A DNA stretch of 54,764 bases from Bacilli bacterium (GCA_900770925.1 CAAGLY010000001.1:1-54764), one strand, 5' to 3'. Shown: positions 23,207 to 32,976, numbered from the stretch's first letter. Notes: a model not told the origin generated them from the letters alone. Made by a program: numbers and translations.

Positions 23207-24784
23207 ATGGAAAATGAGAATTATGTCATCGAAAGGCTAAATATCAGCAAGTCTTTCCCTGGAATTAAAGCCAACGATAATATCACTCTTCAGCTGAAGA
23301 AAGGCGAAATCCATGCTCTGCTCGGTGAAAACGGAGCAGGTAAGTCTACTTTAAGGAGCATTCTTTTCGGACTCTATCAGCCGGATGAAGGAAAAATCCT
23401 TAAGGATGGAAAAGAGGTCAAGATCAATAATCCGAACGATGCCACAAAGCTTGGTATCGGAATGGTCCATCAGCATTTTAAGCTGGTGGAATGCTTTTCT
23501 GTCCTTGACAATATTACCTTAGGGGCAGAAGACTCACGCCTTGGCTTTGTCACCAAGAAAAAATCCATCAGGAAGATCAACGAACTTAGGGACCGCTACG
23601 GATTAAAGGTTGATCTGAAAGCCAAAGTACGGGATATTTCTGTCGGAAGGCAGCAAAGAACAGAGATTCTGAAGATGCTTTACCGGAACAACGATATTCT
23701 GATCTTCGATGAACCGACTGCTGTTCTGACTCCTCAGGAAATCGAGGACCTTAGGAAGACTAGGCGCTTCTTAGTCCAGGAAGGAAAATCGATTCTTTTC
23801 ATTTCCCATAAGTTAAACGAAATCAGGGAAGTCTCTGATCGCTGCACGATTTTACGGAAAGGACGCTGCATCGGAACGGTCAATACCAAAGAGACCAATA
23901 CCGAAGAGCTTGCCTCTAGGATGGTCGGCCGTCATGTTTCTTTCACTGTCGATAAGTCACCGGCTAAACTTGGCAAGACAATTCTGGATGTCACCGGCCT
24001 GACCAGGAAGAGCCATCGCACCCATAAGGATGCTGTCAAGGATGTCTGCTTTAAAGTCCATGAAGGCGAGATTGTAACCATTGCCGGTATCGAAGGCAAT
24101 GGACAGACAGACTTAGTCAATGGTATCACCGGACTAGAAAAAATCCAGAAAGGAAAGATCCTCCTTAACGGAAACGATATTACGGAGAAATCCATCCGTA
24201 AACGTATCCAGGCTGGCAGGAGCCATATTCCGGAAGATCGTCAGAAATACGGCTTAGTTCTCGACTTCAATGTCGAAGAGAACAGGGTTCTCGAGCGGTA
24301 TCAGGAAGAAGAGTTCAGCAAAGGCGGATGGGTCAGATTCAAGAACCGTAAAGAATATTCCAAGGATTTAAGGAACGAGTATGATGTCCGTTCCTCCCAG
24401 GGCGAGAAGACAACCGCCCGCTCTAGGTCCGGCGGTAACCAGCAGAAAGCGATTGTCGCCCGTGAACTTGGCAAGAACCACTCCCTGTTAATCGCTGTTC
24501 AGCCTACCCGCGGCTTAGATGTCGGCGCCATCGAAGGCATCCACAAGCGCATTGTCGAAGACCGTGATGCCGGACACGGCGTGCTTCTTGTCTCGCTCGA
24601 ACTAGATGAGGTCAGGAACCTTTCGGATATTATCTTTGTCAGGTACGAAGGCGAAATCGTCGGTGCCTTCCTGCCTAAGGAAACCACCTCGGAAGAGATG
24701 GGTCTTTATAGGGCAGGTGCAAAGAAGAGGACGCCCGAAGAGATTCAGAAAGTAATCGATAAGGAGGCCTCTAACCATGAATAA
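23207..24784 (+). CDS. Nucleoside-type ABC importer ATPase (NupO/YufO-like, two domains)
   Basis: 525 residues with two tandem ATPase domains. The first has GENGAGKST, VHQHFKLVECFSVLDNI (typical of this family) and ILIFDEPTAVLTP; the second has GIEGNGQ in place of Walker A, HIPEDRQKYGLVLDF, and LLIAVQPTRGLDVGA. The second, degenerate domain is usual in sugar and nucleoside (BMP-type) transporters. ST-L-x-SILFGLYQPDEG and ELAS-MVGR carry AGG at Met sites. It works with the binding lipoprotein upstream and two permeases downstream; its end overlaps the first permease by 8 bases. Confidence 0.93.
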   Translation: MENENYVIERLNISKSFPGIKANDNITLQLKKGEIHALLGENGAGKSTLRSILFGLYQPDEGKILKDGKEVKINNPNDATKLGIGMVHQHFKLVECFSVLDNITLGAEDSRLGFVTKKKSIRKINELRDRYGLKVDLKAKVRDISVGRQQRTEILKMLYRNNDILIFDEPTAVLTPQEIEDLRKTRRFLVQEGKSILFISHKLNEIREVSDRCTILRKGRCIGTVNTKETNTEELASRMVGRHVSFTVDKSPAKLGKTILDVTGLTRKSHRTHKDAVKDVCFKVHEGEIVTIAGIEGNGQTDLVNGITGLEKIQKGKILLNGNDITEKSIRKRIQAGRSHIPEDRQKYGLVLDFNVEENRVLERYQEEEFSKGGWVRFKNRKEYSKDLRNEYDVRSSQGEKTTARSRSGGNQQKAIVARELGKNHSLLIAVQPTRGLDVGAIEGIHKRIVEDRDAGHGVLLVSLELDEVRNLSDIIFVRYEGEIVGAFLPKETTSEEMGLYRAGAKKRTPEEIQKVIDKEASNHE

Positions 24785-26054
24785 AGCCAAATCATTTTTC
24801 GTCAACCATAATTTTTCTTCTATCCTCGCTTCATTAGCTTCGATTGTCGTCGGCCTTATCTTAGGCGTTATCCTGCTTGCGGTCACTTCCTTTGCTCCGG
24901 ACACGGATTTAGGAGAGGGCATTAAGATTCTCTTCCTTGGACCTTTTGCCCAGACTTCCTGGCTTCAGGCCTTAGGAAACAGGATTTTCTATGCTGTTCC
25001 CTTGATCTTCACCGGTTTAAGCGTCGGTATTGCCTACAAGACTGGTTTATTCAATATCGGTGCTCCGGGACAGTTCCTAGTCGGTACTAGGGTCTCTTTG
25101 CTTGTTGCCCTCAACATCAATAGTATCGGAAAACCGGTTCAGGCCGTATTTGTCTGGCTATTAGCCTTAGTCCTCGGCAGGTTAGCCGGTGCTTTATGGG
25201 GTCTGATTCCGGGTGCCTTGAAGGCATTCCTCGGCATTAATGAAGTAATCATCTGTATTAGGACGAACTGGATTGCTGCCAATAGGTTCACCTGGATATT
25301 CGAACTTAAATCGCTCGATCATCTCAAGAACACCCTTAGCGGAAAGAGCGGCTATCTCATTCAGACTTCTGTTACCGGAAATAGCACTCCTACCTGGAAT
25401 CTCAATGTCCTGACTAAAGGCTCCTCTCTTGACTGTTCCATCTTCATTGCTATCCTTTTTGCCATCCTTCTCTGGTTATTGAGGAATAAGACTACAATCG
25501 GTTATTCTAGGCGGGCTTGCGGTTTGAATAAATTCTCTGCCCGCTATTCCGGAAGGAAGGAAAAGGGCAATATCAGGCTTGCTATGGCCCTTGCCGGCGG
25601 TCTTGCCGCTATCGGCGGATGCCTCTACTACCTGAATCCGAATATCGAAATCAAGTGGGATAGTGCTTACGCCAGTCTCCCTTCTTACGGATTTGACGGA
25701 ATTCCGGCTGCCTTATTGGCAAACTGCAACCCAATCGGCATTATCTTCGCTTCCCTCTTCAGGCGGTATCTCTCCTCATCCGGAAGCTCGTTGGCCTTAG
25801 CCCATTACAATCAGTATTATGCCGATAGGATTATTGCTGCCATCATCTATAGGTCCGGCTTCTCCCGCTTCTTCGTGGAACTTTATAACCGTTATCGTCA
25901 GAAGAACCATAACCGGAACAGCAAGATTCTTATGGCTTATCTTACGGAAGGATTACTTCCGAATCTGACTTTAGTGGCTAAAACTTCGGCCGAAGGGCCT
26001 CTTGCAGAACCTACGCCGGTTACTCAGGACGATAAGAAAGAAGGAGACAAATAG
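24777..26054 (+). CDS. Nucleoside-type ABC importer permease 1 (NupP/YufP-like)
   Basis: 425 residues, about 9-10 transmembrane segments. Family motifs: ALPLIFTGLSVG-like AVPLIFTGLSVGIAYKTGLFNIGAPGQ, GALWGLIPGALKAFLGINEVI and the IIC-x-TNWIA stretch, where AGG as Met agrees with the NEVISTIMMNYIA pattern of relatives. A conserved cytoplasmic loop with FSARYSG lies between helices. The last 35 residues are hydrophilic. The start overlaps the ATPase gene and the ribosome binding site AAGGAGG lies inside it. Confidence 0.9.
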   Translation: MNKAKSFFVNHNFSSILASLASIVVGLILGVILLAVTSFAPDTDLGEGIKILFLGPFAQTSWLQALGNRIFYAVPLIFTGLSVGIAYKTGLFNIGAPGQFLVGTRVSLLVALNINSIGKPVQAVFVWLLALVLGRLAGALWGLIPGALKAFLGINEVIICIRTNWIAANRFTWIFELKSLDHLKNTLSGKSGYLIQTSVTGNSTPTWNLNVLTKGSSLDCSIFIAILFAILLWLLRNKTTIGYSRRACGLNKFSARYSGRKEKGNIRLAMALAGGLAAIGGCLYYLNPNIEIKWDSAYASLPSYGFDGIPAALLANCNPIGIIFASLFRRYLSSSGSSLALAHYNQYYADRIIAAIIYRSGFSRFFVELYNRYRQKNHNRNSKILMAYLTEGLLPNLTLVAKTSAEGPLAEPTPVTQDDKKEGDK

Positions 26055-26055
26055 C

Positions 26056-27051
26056 ATGAACGGCGGTCAATTAACTAGTTTCATCATTCAGCAGACCTTA
26101 ATCAGGGCTATCCCTCTTCTCATTGTTGCTTTAGGCGGTGTCTTCTCCGAACGCAGCGGCATCATCAATCTTGCTCTTGACGGTGAAATGATCTTTGGTG
26201 CCTTTATCGGTGCTGTGTTTGTTAAGCTTAGGGTCGAGAACGCCAAGTGGGATCCTAAGAGCCAATGGCTCTTCCTCTTAGCTAGGATCATCTCAGCTTT
26301 AGCCGGAGCCATCAGGTCTCTCTTACTCTCGTTTGCTGCTGTAAACAGGAAAGCCGATCAGACAATCGTCGGTACAGCCATTAACAGGCTAGCTCCGGCT
26401 GTTGTCTCTGCCTTCGGACTTCTTTTCTTCCATCAGGAAAAGACTGTCTCCCATGGTAGCTTTGTTATCCGTGCTGACCGTTTCTCCCCTTCCTTTCAGC
26501 AGACGTTATCGAAGAGCACCTTCCTCTCCTTCTTCTTCGACAAGGTTTATATCTCAACCTATATTGTCATTCTTCTCTTTATCCTCCTTTCCATTTGGGT
26601 CTATAAGAGCAAGACCGGCAGGCATTTAAGAGCCTGCGGCGAACATCCTCAGGCTGCCGACTCTGTCGGTATTAATGTCTATAAGAGGCGTTACCTAGGT
26701 TCTACCATCTCCGGCGCCTTAGCCGGACTTGGCGGATTTGTCTATATCGCTACCTGTTCTGCTACTACTGCCGATAATACTGTCAATGGCCTTGGCTTCT
26801 TAGCCTTAGCTATTAGGATCTTCGGAAACTGGAATCCGCTTCTGATTGCTTTAGGCGCTTTCTTCTTCGGATTCTTAAAATCGTTAGGCGTCTTAGCCAA
26901 TAGGATTCCTTTCCTGAAGGGCTTAGGACTTCCTAGGTATTTCTATAACATCGTTCCCTACGCCATTGTTATCCTGGTTCTTATCATCTTCCACAACAAA
27001 TCCGGGTGTCCGAAAGCCGAAGGCATTCCTTACGACAAAGGACAGCGATAA
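26056..27051 (+). CDS. Nucleoside-type ABC importer permease 2 (NupQ/YufQ-like)
   Basis: 331 residues, about 8-9 transmembrane segments: AIPLLIVALGGVFSERSGIINLALDGEMIFGAF is the N-terminal signature of the family, and GRHLRACGEHPQAADSVGINV the conserved loop. I start it at ATG 26056, with AAGGAG upstream, immediately after the stop of permease 1; an earlier in-frame ATG would overlap permease 1 by 52 bases without similarity. It ends the operon, followed by a strong terminator. Together with the three genes before it, it forms a complete importer. Confidence 0.9.
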   Translation: MNGGQLTSFIIQQTLIRAIPLLIVALGGVFSERSGIINLALDGEMIFGAFIGAVFVKLRVENAKWDPKSQWLFLLARIISALAGAIRSLLLSFAAVNRKADQTIVGTAINRLAPAVVSAFGLLFFHQEKTVSHGSFVIRADRFSPSFQQTLSKSTFLSFFFDKVYISTYIVILLFILLSIWVYKSKTGRHLRACGEHPQAADSVGINVYKRRYLGSTISGALAGLGGFVYIATCSATTADNTVNGLGFLALAIRIFGNWNPLLIALGAFFFGFLKSLGVLANRIPFLKGLGLPRYFYNIVPYAIVILVLIIFHNKSGCPKAEGIPYDKGQR

Positions 27052-27066
27052 GGAAAAAAGTCAGCT

Positions 27067-27097
27067 ATGGCCGGCTCCTGCCGGCCATTTTCTTTTG
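27067..27097 (+). terminator. Terminator of the nucleoside importer operon
   Basis: ATGGCCGGC / GCCGGCCAT, a perfect 9-bp stem with loop TCCT, then TTTTCTTTT. Confidence 0.93.
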
Positions 27098-27221
27098 GTT
27101 GAAAAATAAAACAAGTAAGAGGTTACTTTAATAAAATAAGATGAAAATGAGATTATTTTTTAATTTTTCGTTTCAAATCGATTCTAAGCGACAAATAATT
27201 GAAAGCGATTACAGAAAATCC

Positions 27222-27250
27222 TTTACAAATAAAAAACCGGATTATAGAAT
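27222..27250 (+). promoter_or_regulatory. Promoter of the iron(III)-type importer operon
   Basis: TTTACA (27222-27227), 17 bases, TAGAAT (27245-27250), about 30 bases before the ATG with AAAAGGAGAG between. Confidence 0.82.
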
Positions 27251-27279
27251 AGGGTATCTCAGAAAAGGAGAGATATATT

Positions 27280-28440
27280 ATGAAACGCAAGTTAGTCAGT
27301 AGGCTGTCGCTGTTATTTGCTGTTGGTATGGTTGGATGCACGGATAAGACGTCTGGTACTACTACTGGTACTACTGGTACTAATAGTACTCCTAATGCCG
27401 CTAGTGCTAATCCGGGACAGAAAAAAGGTGTGCTTAATCTTTTAGCCGGCTGTGAAGAACCATACAGGAACGCTGTTGCGGATGCCTTTGCTACGAAATA
27501 CAACTGCAAGGTCAACCGTATCCGTAAGTCCTCTGGTGAAATCCAGGCTCAGATTGAGAACGAAAAAGGCAATCCTTCCTGCGATGTCATCTTTGGTGGT
27601 ACTACGGATCCGTACAACGCCCTTAAGTCTGAAGGTCTTCTTGAGAAATATAAATCCAACAATGATGCCAATATCGAAGGCGAACATTTCAAAGATAAAG
27701 ACAATTATTGGTATGGTATCTATAAAGGTATCCTCGGATTCAGGTGGAACAAGGACAAACTTAGTGAACTCCATCTTACTGCACCGGAGACCTGGGATGA
27801 CTTACTTAAACCGGAATACTCCAAATATATCACCTGGTCTCATCCGGAAACTGCCGGTACGGCTAAGTTAGTCATTAACACTATCGTTCAGAAGAAGGCT
27901 AATGGAAAGAAGACGACTTATAAAGATGAAGATGGTGAAGATGCACAATGCTACGATGATACGGCAGCAAGGGAATTCTTCAAGAAGTTAGATGAAAATA
28001 CTGCCCAGTATACCAAATCCGGTTCAGGCGCTTCGAAGATGGTCGGAACCGGTGAATGCGTCATCGGTATCGGCTTCCTTCACGATGTCATTTACCAAAT
28101 TGTCGATAAAGGATATAAAACTATCGGTAGGTGTGCTCCGAAAGACGGAACTTCCTTCGAAGTCGGCGCTACCGCTATTGCTAAAGGCGCAAAGAACAGG
28201 GATTTAGCCAAGAAGTTCATCGACTTCGCCACTTCTAAGGAATGCGTTGAATTAGGTGCTACGCATGGTTCCTATCAGTTCTTAGTCTTAAAAGATGCCA
28301 AACAGCCTCAGGCTGCTATTGATGCCGGTATCGATAAAGTCACGGTCATGAATTATGACTTCGAAGATGCTAAAGTCAATACCGGTCACTATGTTTCTGA
28401 CTGGAAGAGAGCCGTCAACGTCGCTGCTCCTGAAAAATAG
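27280..28440 (+). CDS. Iron(III)-type ABC importer substrate-binding lipoprotein
   Basis: 386 residues. Lipobox MVGC (Cys20), then a Thr/Gly/Ser/Asn/Ala linker and the binding domain of family 1 solute-binding proteins of the AfuA/FbpA/FutA type: KSSGEIQAQIENEKGNPSCDVIFGG, GILGF-WNKD, PETWDDLLKPEY and WSHPETAGTA. These systems usually import Fe3+, sometimes thiamine or phosphonates; the permease and ATPase downstream agree with this group. The metal ligands cannot be confirmed by eye. Compared with neighbours it uses fewer AGG codons. A GC-rich hairpin follows. Confidence 0.85.
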   Translation: MKRKLVSRLSLLFAVGMVGCTDKTSGTTTGTTGTNSTPNAASANPGQKKGVLNLLAGCEEPYRNAVADAFATKYNCKVNRIRKSSGEIQAQIENEKGNPSCDVIFGGTTDPYNALKSEGLLEKYKSNNDANIEGEHFKDKDNYWYGIYKGILGFRWNKDKLSELHLTAPETWDDLLKPEYSKYITWSHPETAGTAKLVINTIVQKKANGKKTTYKDEDGEDAQCYDDTAAREFFKKLDENTAQYTKSGSGASKMVGTGECVIGIGFLHDVIYQIVDKGYKTIGRCAPKDGTSFEVGATAIAKGAKNRDLAKKFIDFATSKECVELGATHGSYQFLVLKDAKQPQAAIDAGIDKVTVMNYDFEDAKVNTGHYVSDWKRAVNVAAPEK

Positions 28441-28456
28441 TTTTTAGACTCCTTCT

Positions 28457-28484
28457 GAGGGGAGCTTACGCTCCCCTCAATTTT
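28457..28484 (+). terminator. Intra-operon hairpin after the iron-binding protein gene
   Basis: GAGGGGAGC / GCTCCCCTC, a perfect 9-bp stem with loop TTAC, then AATTTTATT. It is probably a partial terminator that keeps downstream expression lower than that of the binding protein. Confidence 0.75.
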
Positions 28485-28518
28485 ATTAAGAAACGTATAC
28501 TGTACAGAAAGGGATAAT

Positions 28519-30372
28519 ATGGAAAACACAGTTGATCCAAAAACCTTAAAAGCACAGCAGAAAGAAAACCGGAAAAGAGCCCTGAAAAGCCGGCGCCAGA
28601 GCAGAAGGCTTGATGCCAAGAAGCTAAGGAAAGAACCGTTTACGATTACCATTATCCTTCTTCTGACGGTTATTCTCCTTCTTTTTGTCGTGTATCCTCT
28701 TGTCATGGTGTTAGCTAACGCCTTCATGTCCCAGAAAAAGATTGGCAGGGTTGAAGGCGTTAAAGTCTATAAATACATCTTCAGTCTAGAACCATTCAAA
28801 TATCTGGTAACTGATAGGTATTGGAGACCGAGGCTGAACTCGAGGATTATCGGCTTTATTGTTGCTTTTTTCTCCACTTTGGTCGGACTTCTTTTTGCCT
28901 ATGTGGAAGTCTATGTTAAGTTCAAAACCAAGATCGTTAGCGGTTTATTCAAAGTCGTCTCCCTTCTTCCGACGATTTCCCCGCCGTTCTTAGTGGCTAT
29001 TGCAAGGTACCTCCTCTTTGGAAACAACGGCTTGATTACAAATGGCATTTTTAAAATGCCAATCAGCAAGCTCCCTGGATTTACCGGTGTCTGCGTCGTG
29101 GAAATCATCACCTTCTTCCCTACTGCTTACCTTAGGCTCCGCGCCTTACTCAAGAACATCGATCCTTCCTTAGAAGAGGCCGCTCGGGATAGGGGGGCAG
29201 GACGTGGAAAGGTCTTCAGGACCGTTACTCTTCCCTTAAGGTTACCCGGCCTTGGAAACGCCTTCCTCGTTTCTAGGATTGAATCCCTAGCTGACTTCGC
29301 TAATCCGTTCATTATCGGCGGAAACGTCGAAACCAGGTCAACGAAGATCTATAACACCTATAGGGGCGGAAACGGAATTCTATCCCGCTACCATGCCGCT
29401 GCAAGGGCTGTTGTTCTCCTTTGTATCTCAAGGTTCTTCTATTTAATCCAGAAATACTGCATCGAACGGAAATCCTATGCTACCTTATCCGGAAAGGCCA
29501 CCCGTGCCCGTATTAGGATTGAGGACCGCAATGTTGTCCGTCCTCTCGGTATTCTCTGCGGTGGTGTCTCTATCTTCGTTATCCTCCTCTATGCTTTAGT
29601 CTTCATCTGCACGTTCTGGCGCAATAGGGATATTAAGAATCTTGTCTGGACTACTGCAAACTGGACCGAGATCGGAGGGAAGAGGTTTGGCGGAAAGAGT
29701 CGTTCCTTATGGAATACCGTCTGGTCCTCTGCTTTAGCTGCTCTGATTACGGCCTTCTTATCTAGGCTTATTGCCTTCCTCAGGGTAAAGAAACGCTTCC
29801 CCGGAAAAGGAGCGATGGAATTCACTTCTAGGCTCGCTAGGGCTGTTCCTGGAACGGTCTTAGGTATCGGTTATGCCTTAGGTTTTGTTCTCGGCATATT
29901 CAACAGCGGCTTCAGGAAAGTTCTCTATGGAACAAGGGCAAGGATTGTCATTATCTTCGTTGTCCGTTCGCTTCCTATCGGTGTCCGTTCCGGTGTTACG
30001 GCGTTGAACCAGATCGATAAGTCGATTGAGGAATCCGCTGCGGATAGGGGTGCAGGTTCGGGTAAGATCTTCGCTACCGTCACTGTTCCTCTGATTAAGG
30101 ATTCTCTCTTCTCCTCTTTAGTTACTTCCTTCGTCCGTTCTAGGACTGCTATCTCTGCCGTTATCGTTGTCTCTACGGCTAAGACCACTCTTGTTACTTA
30201 CGAGAGGAACGAATTAGCCGGAAAAGGTGCTTATGAACAGGCTGCCGTCTATGCCACGGTTATGGTTATCATCGCCGGCCTTGCCGTCGGACTGAGGAAT
30301 CTCTTCATTAAGTTCTTCGGCACTAGCCGTGTCCGGAAAGAAAAACCGGTTTCTCCGGTGAAAGGAAAATAA
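28519..30372 (+). CDS. Iron(III)-type ABC importer permease, fused two-domain
   Basis: 617 residues: two tandem permease domains with about 12 transmembrane segments, as in FbpB/AfuB. Each domain has an EAA loop: EEAARD-x-GAGRGKVF (near residue 225) and EESAAD-x-GAGSGKIF, where x is AGG and the family has Met or Leu. Many further AGG codons lie inside hydrophobic helices and only make sense as Met. The N-terminal 50 residues are strongly basic and cytoplasmic. It is followed by the ATPase after 3 bases. Confidence 0.92.
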   Translation: MENTVDPKTLKAQQKENRKRALKSRRQSRRLDAKKLRKEPFTITIILLLTVILLLFVVYPLVMVLANAFMSQKKIGRVEGVKVYKYIFSLEPFKYLVTDRYWRPRLNSRIIGFIVAFFSTLVGLLFAYVEVYVKFKTKIVSGLFKVVSLLPTISPPFLVAIARYLLFGNNGLITNGIFKMPISKLPGFTGVCVVEIITFFPTAYLRLRALLKNIDPSLEEAARDRGAGRGKVFRTVTLPLRLPGLGNAFLVSRIESLADFANPFIIGGNVETRSTKIYNTYRGGNGILSRYHAAARAVVLLCISRFFYLIQKYCIERKSYATLSGKATRARIRIEDRNVVRPLGILCGGVSIFVILLYALVFICTFWRNRDIKNLVWTTANWTEIGGKRFGGKSRSLWNTVWSSALAALITAFLSRLIAFLRVKKRFPGKGAMEFTSRLARAVPGTVLGIGYALGFVLGIFNSGFRKVLYGTRARIVIIFVVRSLPIGVRSGVTALNQIDKSIEESAADRGAGSGKIFATVTVPLIKDSLFSSLVTSFVRSRTAISAVIVVSTAKTTLVTYERNELAGKGAYEQAAVYATVMVIIAGLAVGLRNLFIKFFGTSRVRKEKPVSPVKGK

Positions 30373-30375
30373 GCT

Positions 30376-31776
30376 ATGTCATTTCTTGACCGATTCAAAA
30401 AAATATACAGCGAAAAGAATGCTGCCTTAATCTATTCTCCGGAAAAAAAGCCGGTTGCTGTCCGTCTTGAGCATGTCTCCAAAATCTATGAGGATCCTAA
30501 GACCCATCGTCACTTCTATGCCGTGAAGAACTCTAACCTTGTCATCCAGCCCGGTGAATTTGTCACTCTTCTTGGTCCTTCCGGATGCGGAAAGACTACG
30601 ACCTTGCGTAGGATTGCCGGCTTTGAATCTCCGGATGAAGGACAGGTTTATATCGGGGATATCCCGGTTAATGCCTTAACTCCGAATCAGCGTGATACCG
30701 CTATGGTCTTCCAGAGCTACGCTCTCTTCCCTCATTACAATGTCTTTGACAATGTAGCATATGGTTTAAAACTACGTAAGCTTGCTGTTCAGAAAAAAGA
30801 CGAGAACGGTAAGCCTGTCTTAGAGATCAATAACAGGAAAATCCATCAGATCGAAAGGATTATCAAAGACCTAGACCGTCAGTTAAAGACCGTCAAGGAC
30901 GGAGAAATCAAAGCACAGCTGGAAAAAGAGAAGGAAGTACAGAGTGCTAATCTCGAAAAGGCTAAGACTGTCCCTGAGCAGGCGTACGAGTATCGGTCTT
31001 TCACCAAAGAGGAAATCAAGGAAAAAGTCAGGAACAGGCTTGACCTTGTCGAACTTACCGGCAGGGAATCCCGTAGGACGAATCAGCTCTCGGGTGGTCA
31101 GCAGCAGCGTGTTGCCTTAGCCCGTGCGCTTGTCTTGAATCCTTCTGTTCTTCTTTTCGACGAGCCTCTTTCTAATTTAGATGCGAAGCTCCGTGTCTCA
31201 AGGCGTACGGAAATCCGTAAGATTCAGCAGCGCGTCGGTATCACTGCCATCTATGTTACCCACGACCAGAGCGAAGCTAGGGCGCTTTCAGATCGTATCA
31301 TCATCAGGAACAAAGGCTTCATCTCACAGATTGGAACTCCGAAAGAAGTATACTATGAACCACAGAACGATTTCATCGCCGACTTCATCGGAGAAGTCAA
31401 TTTCATTGAAGGAAAAGTCGAATCACTGGAAGGCAAGACCAGGAAAGTCCGTACCGGAAATCACCTTACGACCACGGAAGACCGTTATGGTTTTAAGCCC
31501 GGAGACGAAGTGAAGATGGTTGTCCGTCCGGAAGCCGTCCATCTTGCCGATAACGGCGATAGGAAAGTCAAAGTCGTTCTTTCTACCTTCATGGGTTCCT
31601 ATCAGCTTTATCATGCAAGGCTTGGCAATACTTTAGTAAAGATTACCGAATACAATCCCCGTGGGCAGAAAATCTATCAGTTAGGAGAGGAAGCCTATCT
31701 TTCCTACAATGATAGCGATGTCCATATGCTCCCTAAGCATGAAGCCCTAAAGGCGGAAACACTCTACATCGACTAA
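30376..31776 (+). CDS. Iron(III)-type ABC importer ATPase with coiled-coil insertion
   Basis: 466 residues, about 100 longer than FbpC/PotA relatives. Order: Walker A GPSGCGKTT (about 67-75), Q-loop VFQSYALFPHYNVFDNVAYGL (111-130), then an extra Lys/Glu-rich helical stretch of about 70 residues (roughly 138-208), signature LSGGQQQR (238-245), Walker B LLFDEPLSNLDAKLR, switch THDQSEA, and a C-terminal TOBE-type domain. The insertion sits in the helical subdomain, next to the signature helix. AGG in TTLR-x-IAGFESP, RVS-x-RTEI and SEA-x-ALSDRI replaces the family Met each time. Confidence 0.93.
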   Translation: MSFLDRFKKIYSEKNAALIYSPEKKPVAVRLEHVSKIYEDPKTHRHFYAVKNSNLVIQPGEFVTLLGPSGCGKTTTLRRIAGFESPDEGQVYIGDIPVNALTPNQRDTAMVFQSYALFPHYNVFDNVAYGLKLRKLAVQKKDENGKPVLEINNRKIHQIERIIKDLDRQLKTVKDGEIKAQLEKEKEVQSANLEKAKTVPEQAYEYRSFTKEEIKEKVRNRLDLVELTGRESRRTNQLSGGQQQRVALARALVLNPSVLLFDEPLSNLDAKLRVSRRTEIRKIQQRVGITAIYVTHDQSEARALSDRIIIRNKGFISQIGTPKEVYYEPQNDFIADFIGEVNFIEGKVESLEGKTRKVRTGNHLTTTEDRYGFKPGDEVKMVVRPEAVHLADNGDRKVKVVLSTFMGSYQLYHARLGNTLVKITEYNPRGQKIYQLGEEAYLSYNDSDVHMLPKHEALKAETLYID

Positions 31777-31786
31777 GTGAAAATGA

Positions 31787-31822
31787 AAATAGGTTCTGAC
31801 AGAGTCAGAACCTATTTTTTAA
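31787..31822. terminator. Bidirectional terminator between two iron-type transport operons
   Basis: AAATAGGTTCTGAC / GTCAGAACCTATTT, a 14-bp perfect stem with loop AGA; TTTTTT on the plus side and TTTTCATTTT on the minus side. It serves both converging operons. Confidence 0.92.
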
Positions 31823-32974
31823 TTAAGCAATCTGACTTAGGAAGGCATCCAGATCCGTTATTTTCTGGAAGCCTCCATAGCTCATTTTTGCTGTTTTTAC
31901 CGATGTAGTGTAGCAAGGAGCAGAGAGGAAGGCGGTTCCGATTTCATCGTACTTCGCAACCCTATTCCTGTCCTTATAGGCTTCCGGATAGGCGATTGAG
32001 GCAAGGTAGTAGGCGTCCCTTAAGGCAATTTCTAAATTGGTGTAATAGGCGTTAAACGGCCTTTCTAAATAGATTTCGTTGTTCCGGAAGGCTTTTAAGG
32101 AATCAAGCTCATCTTTCTTTGCGTTATAGGTCTGCTTGAATTTTCTCAGGCCTGCACTATCTAAAACGATGGTTTCCGGGTTTAAGAAAAGGAAGGCTTC
32201 TTCCTCTAATTTTCCGTTCGAAAGGCTGACTCCTTTTACGGCATTTGGAATGGAGGAGACATCTAAGAGCGGGAAAGAGGAGGAAGTAGAGAAGATGTCC
32301 TGGGTTCCCCAGTTTCCAAGGCAGCCGACATAGACGGCCTTTGTCTGCGTCTGATTCGTGTTAGCTGCTTTTTTCTTGAGTTCTGTTTCACAGCTTAGGA
32401 TATAGTTATTGAGATGTTTTGCCCGTTCTTCTTTTCCTAAGGCCTTGCCAAGGAGGGTAAAAGAGGCACCGACATTTGGATCAAATACGGATTTGCTTCC
32501 GTATTTGACAACAAGGACCGGGACACCCGTTTTTGCCTGAAGGGTGTTTGCCTTATCGACATCTTCGTATTCGGAGATAATCAGGGATGGAGCACAGGAA
32601 AGAATCTTTTCCGTTTCTGCCCTCTGGGCCTGAGGACCTCCTTTTCCGCAGGAAGGCAAGGTAGAAAGGTACTCTTTGTTCACATCATAATAGGGACGGG
32701 AAACGTCCTGGAAGATATTGGCAGAGACATTGCGGTCGATATCCTCGGCAGCGATGATTTTCTTCCTGTCTCCGATATAGGAGTACCTTCTTAAGGCGCC
32801 TGCTCCGATACAGAGGACCCGTTCAGCATCTTTCTTATGGAGTTTTACTTCCCGTCCGATCCTATCGGTGACTTTAATAAGGGAATCGCTGGATAAGGAA
32901 ACGGAGTTCTTACCTGGCGTTGTGCATCCAGTTAAGAATAAACAGGCTGTGAGTAAGAGTGTTTTGGTTTTCAT
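31823..32974 (-). CDS. Siderophore/cobalamin-type ABC importer binding lipoprotein
   Basis: 383 residues, lipobox LTGC (Cys17), then a periplasmic-binding domain of the BtuF/FecB class: VTDRIGREVKL, VLCIGAGAL, LIISEYEDVDKANTLQAKTGVPVLVVKYGSKS-like core and a long connecting helix. Proteins starting with this pattern often bind iron chelates, heme or corrinoids; the ligand cannot be read from sequence. It is the last gene of the minus-strand operon, starting 2 bases after the ATPase stop with no ribosome binding site, so translation is probably coupled. Confidence 0.85.
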   Translation of the reverse strand: MKTKTLLLTACLFLTGCTTPGKNSVSLSSDSLIKVTDRIGREVKLHKKDAERVLCIGAGALRRYSYIGDRKKIIAAEDIDRNVSANIFQDVSRPYYDVNKEYLSTLPSCGKGGPQAQRAETEKILSCAPSLIISEYEDVDKANTLQAKTGVPVLVVKYGSKSVFDPNVGASFTLLGKALGKEERAKHLNNYILSCETELKKKAANTNQTQTKAVYVGCLGNWGTQDIFSTSSSFPLLDVSSIPNAVKGVSLSNGKLEEEAFLFLNPETIVLDSAGLRKFKQTYNAKKDELDSLKAFRNNEIYLERPFNAYYTNLEIALRDAYYLASIAYPEAYKDRNRVAKYDEIGTAFLSAPCYTTSVKTAKMSYGGFQKITDLDAFLSQIA

Positions 32975-32976
32975 TG

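Noticed and set aside
27143..27165. Fur-box-like sequence before the iron-type importer
   Set aside because: Only weak A/T-rich resemblance and far upstream of the promoter.
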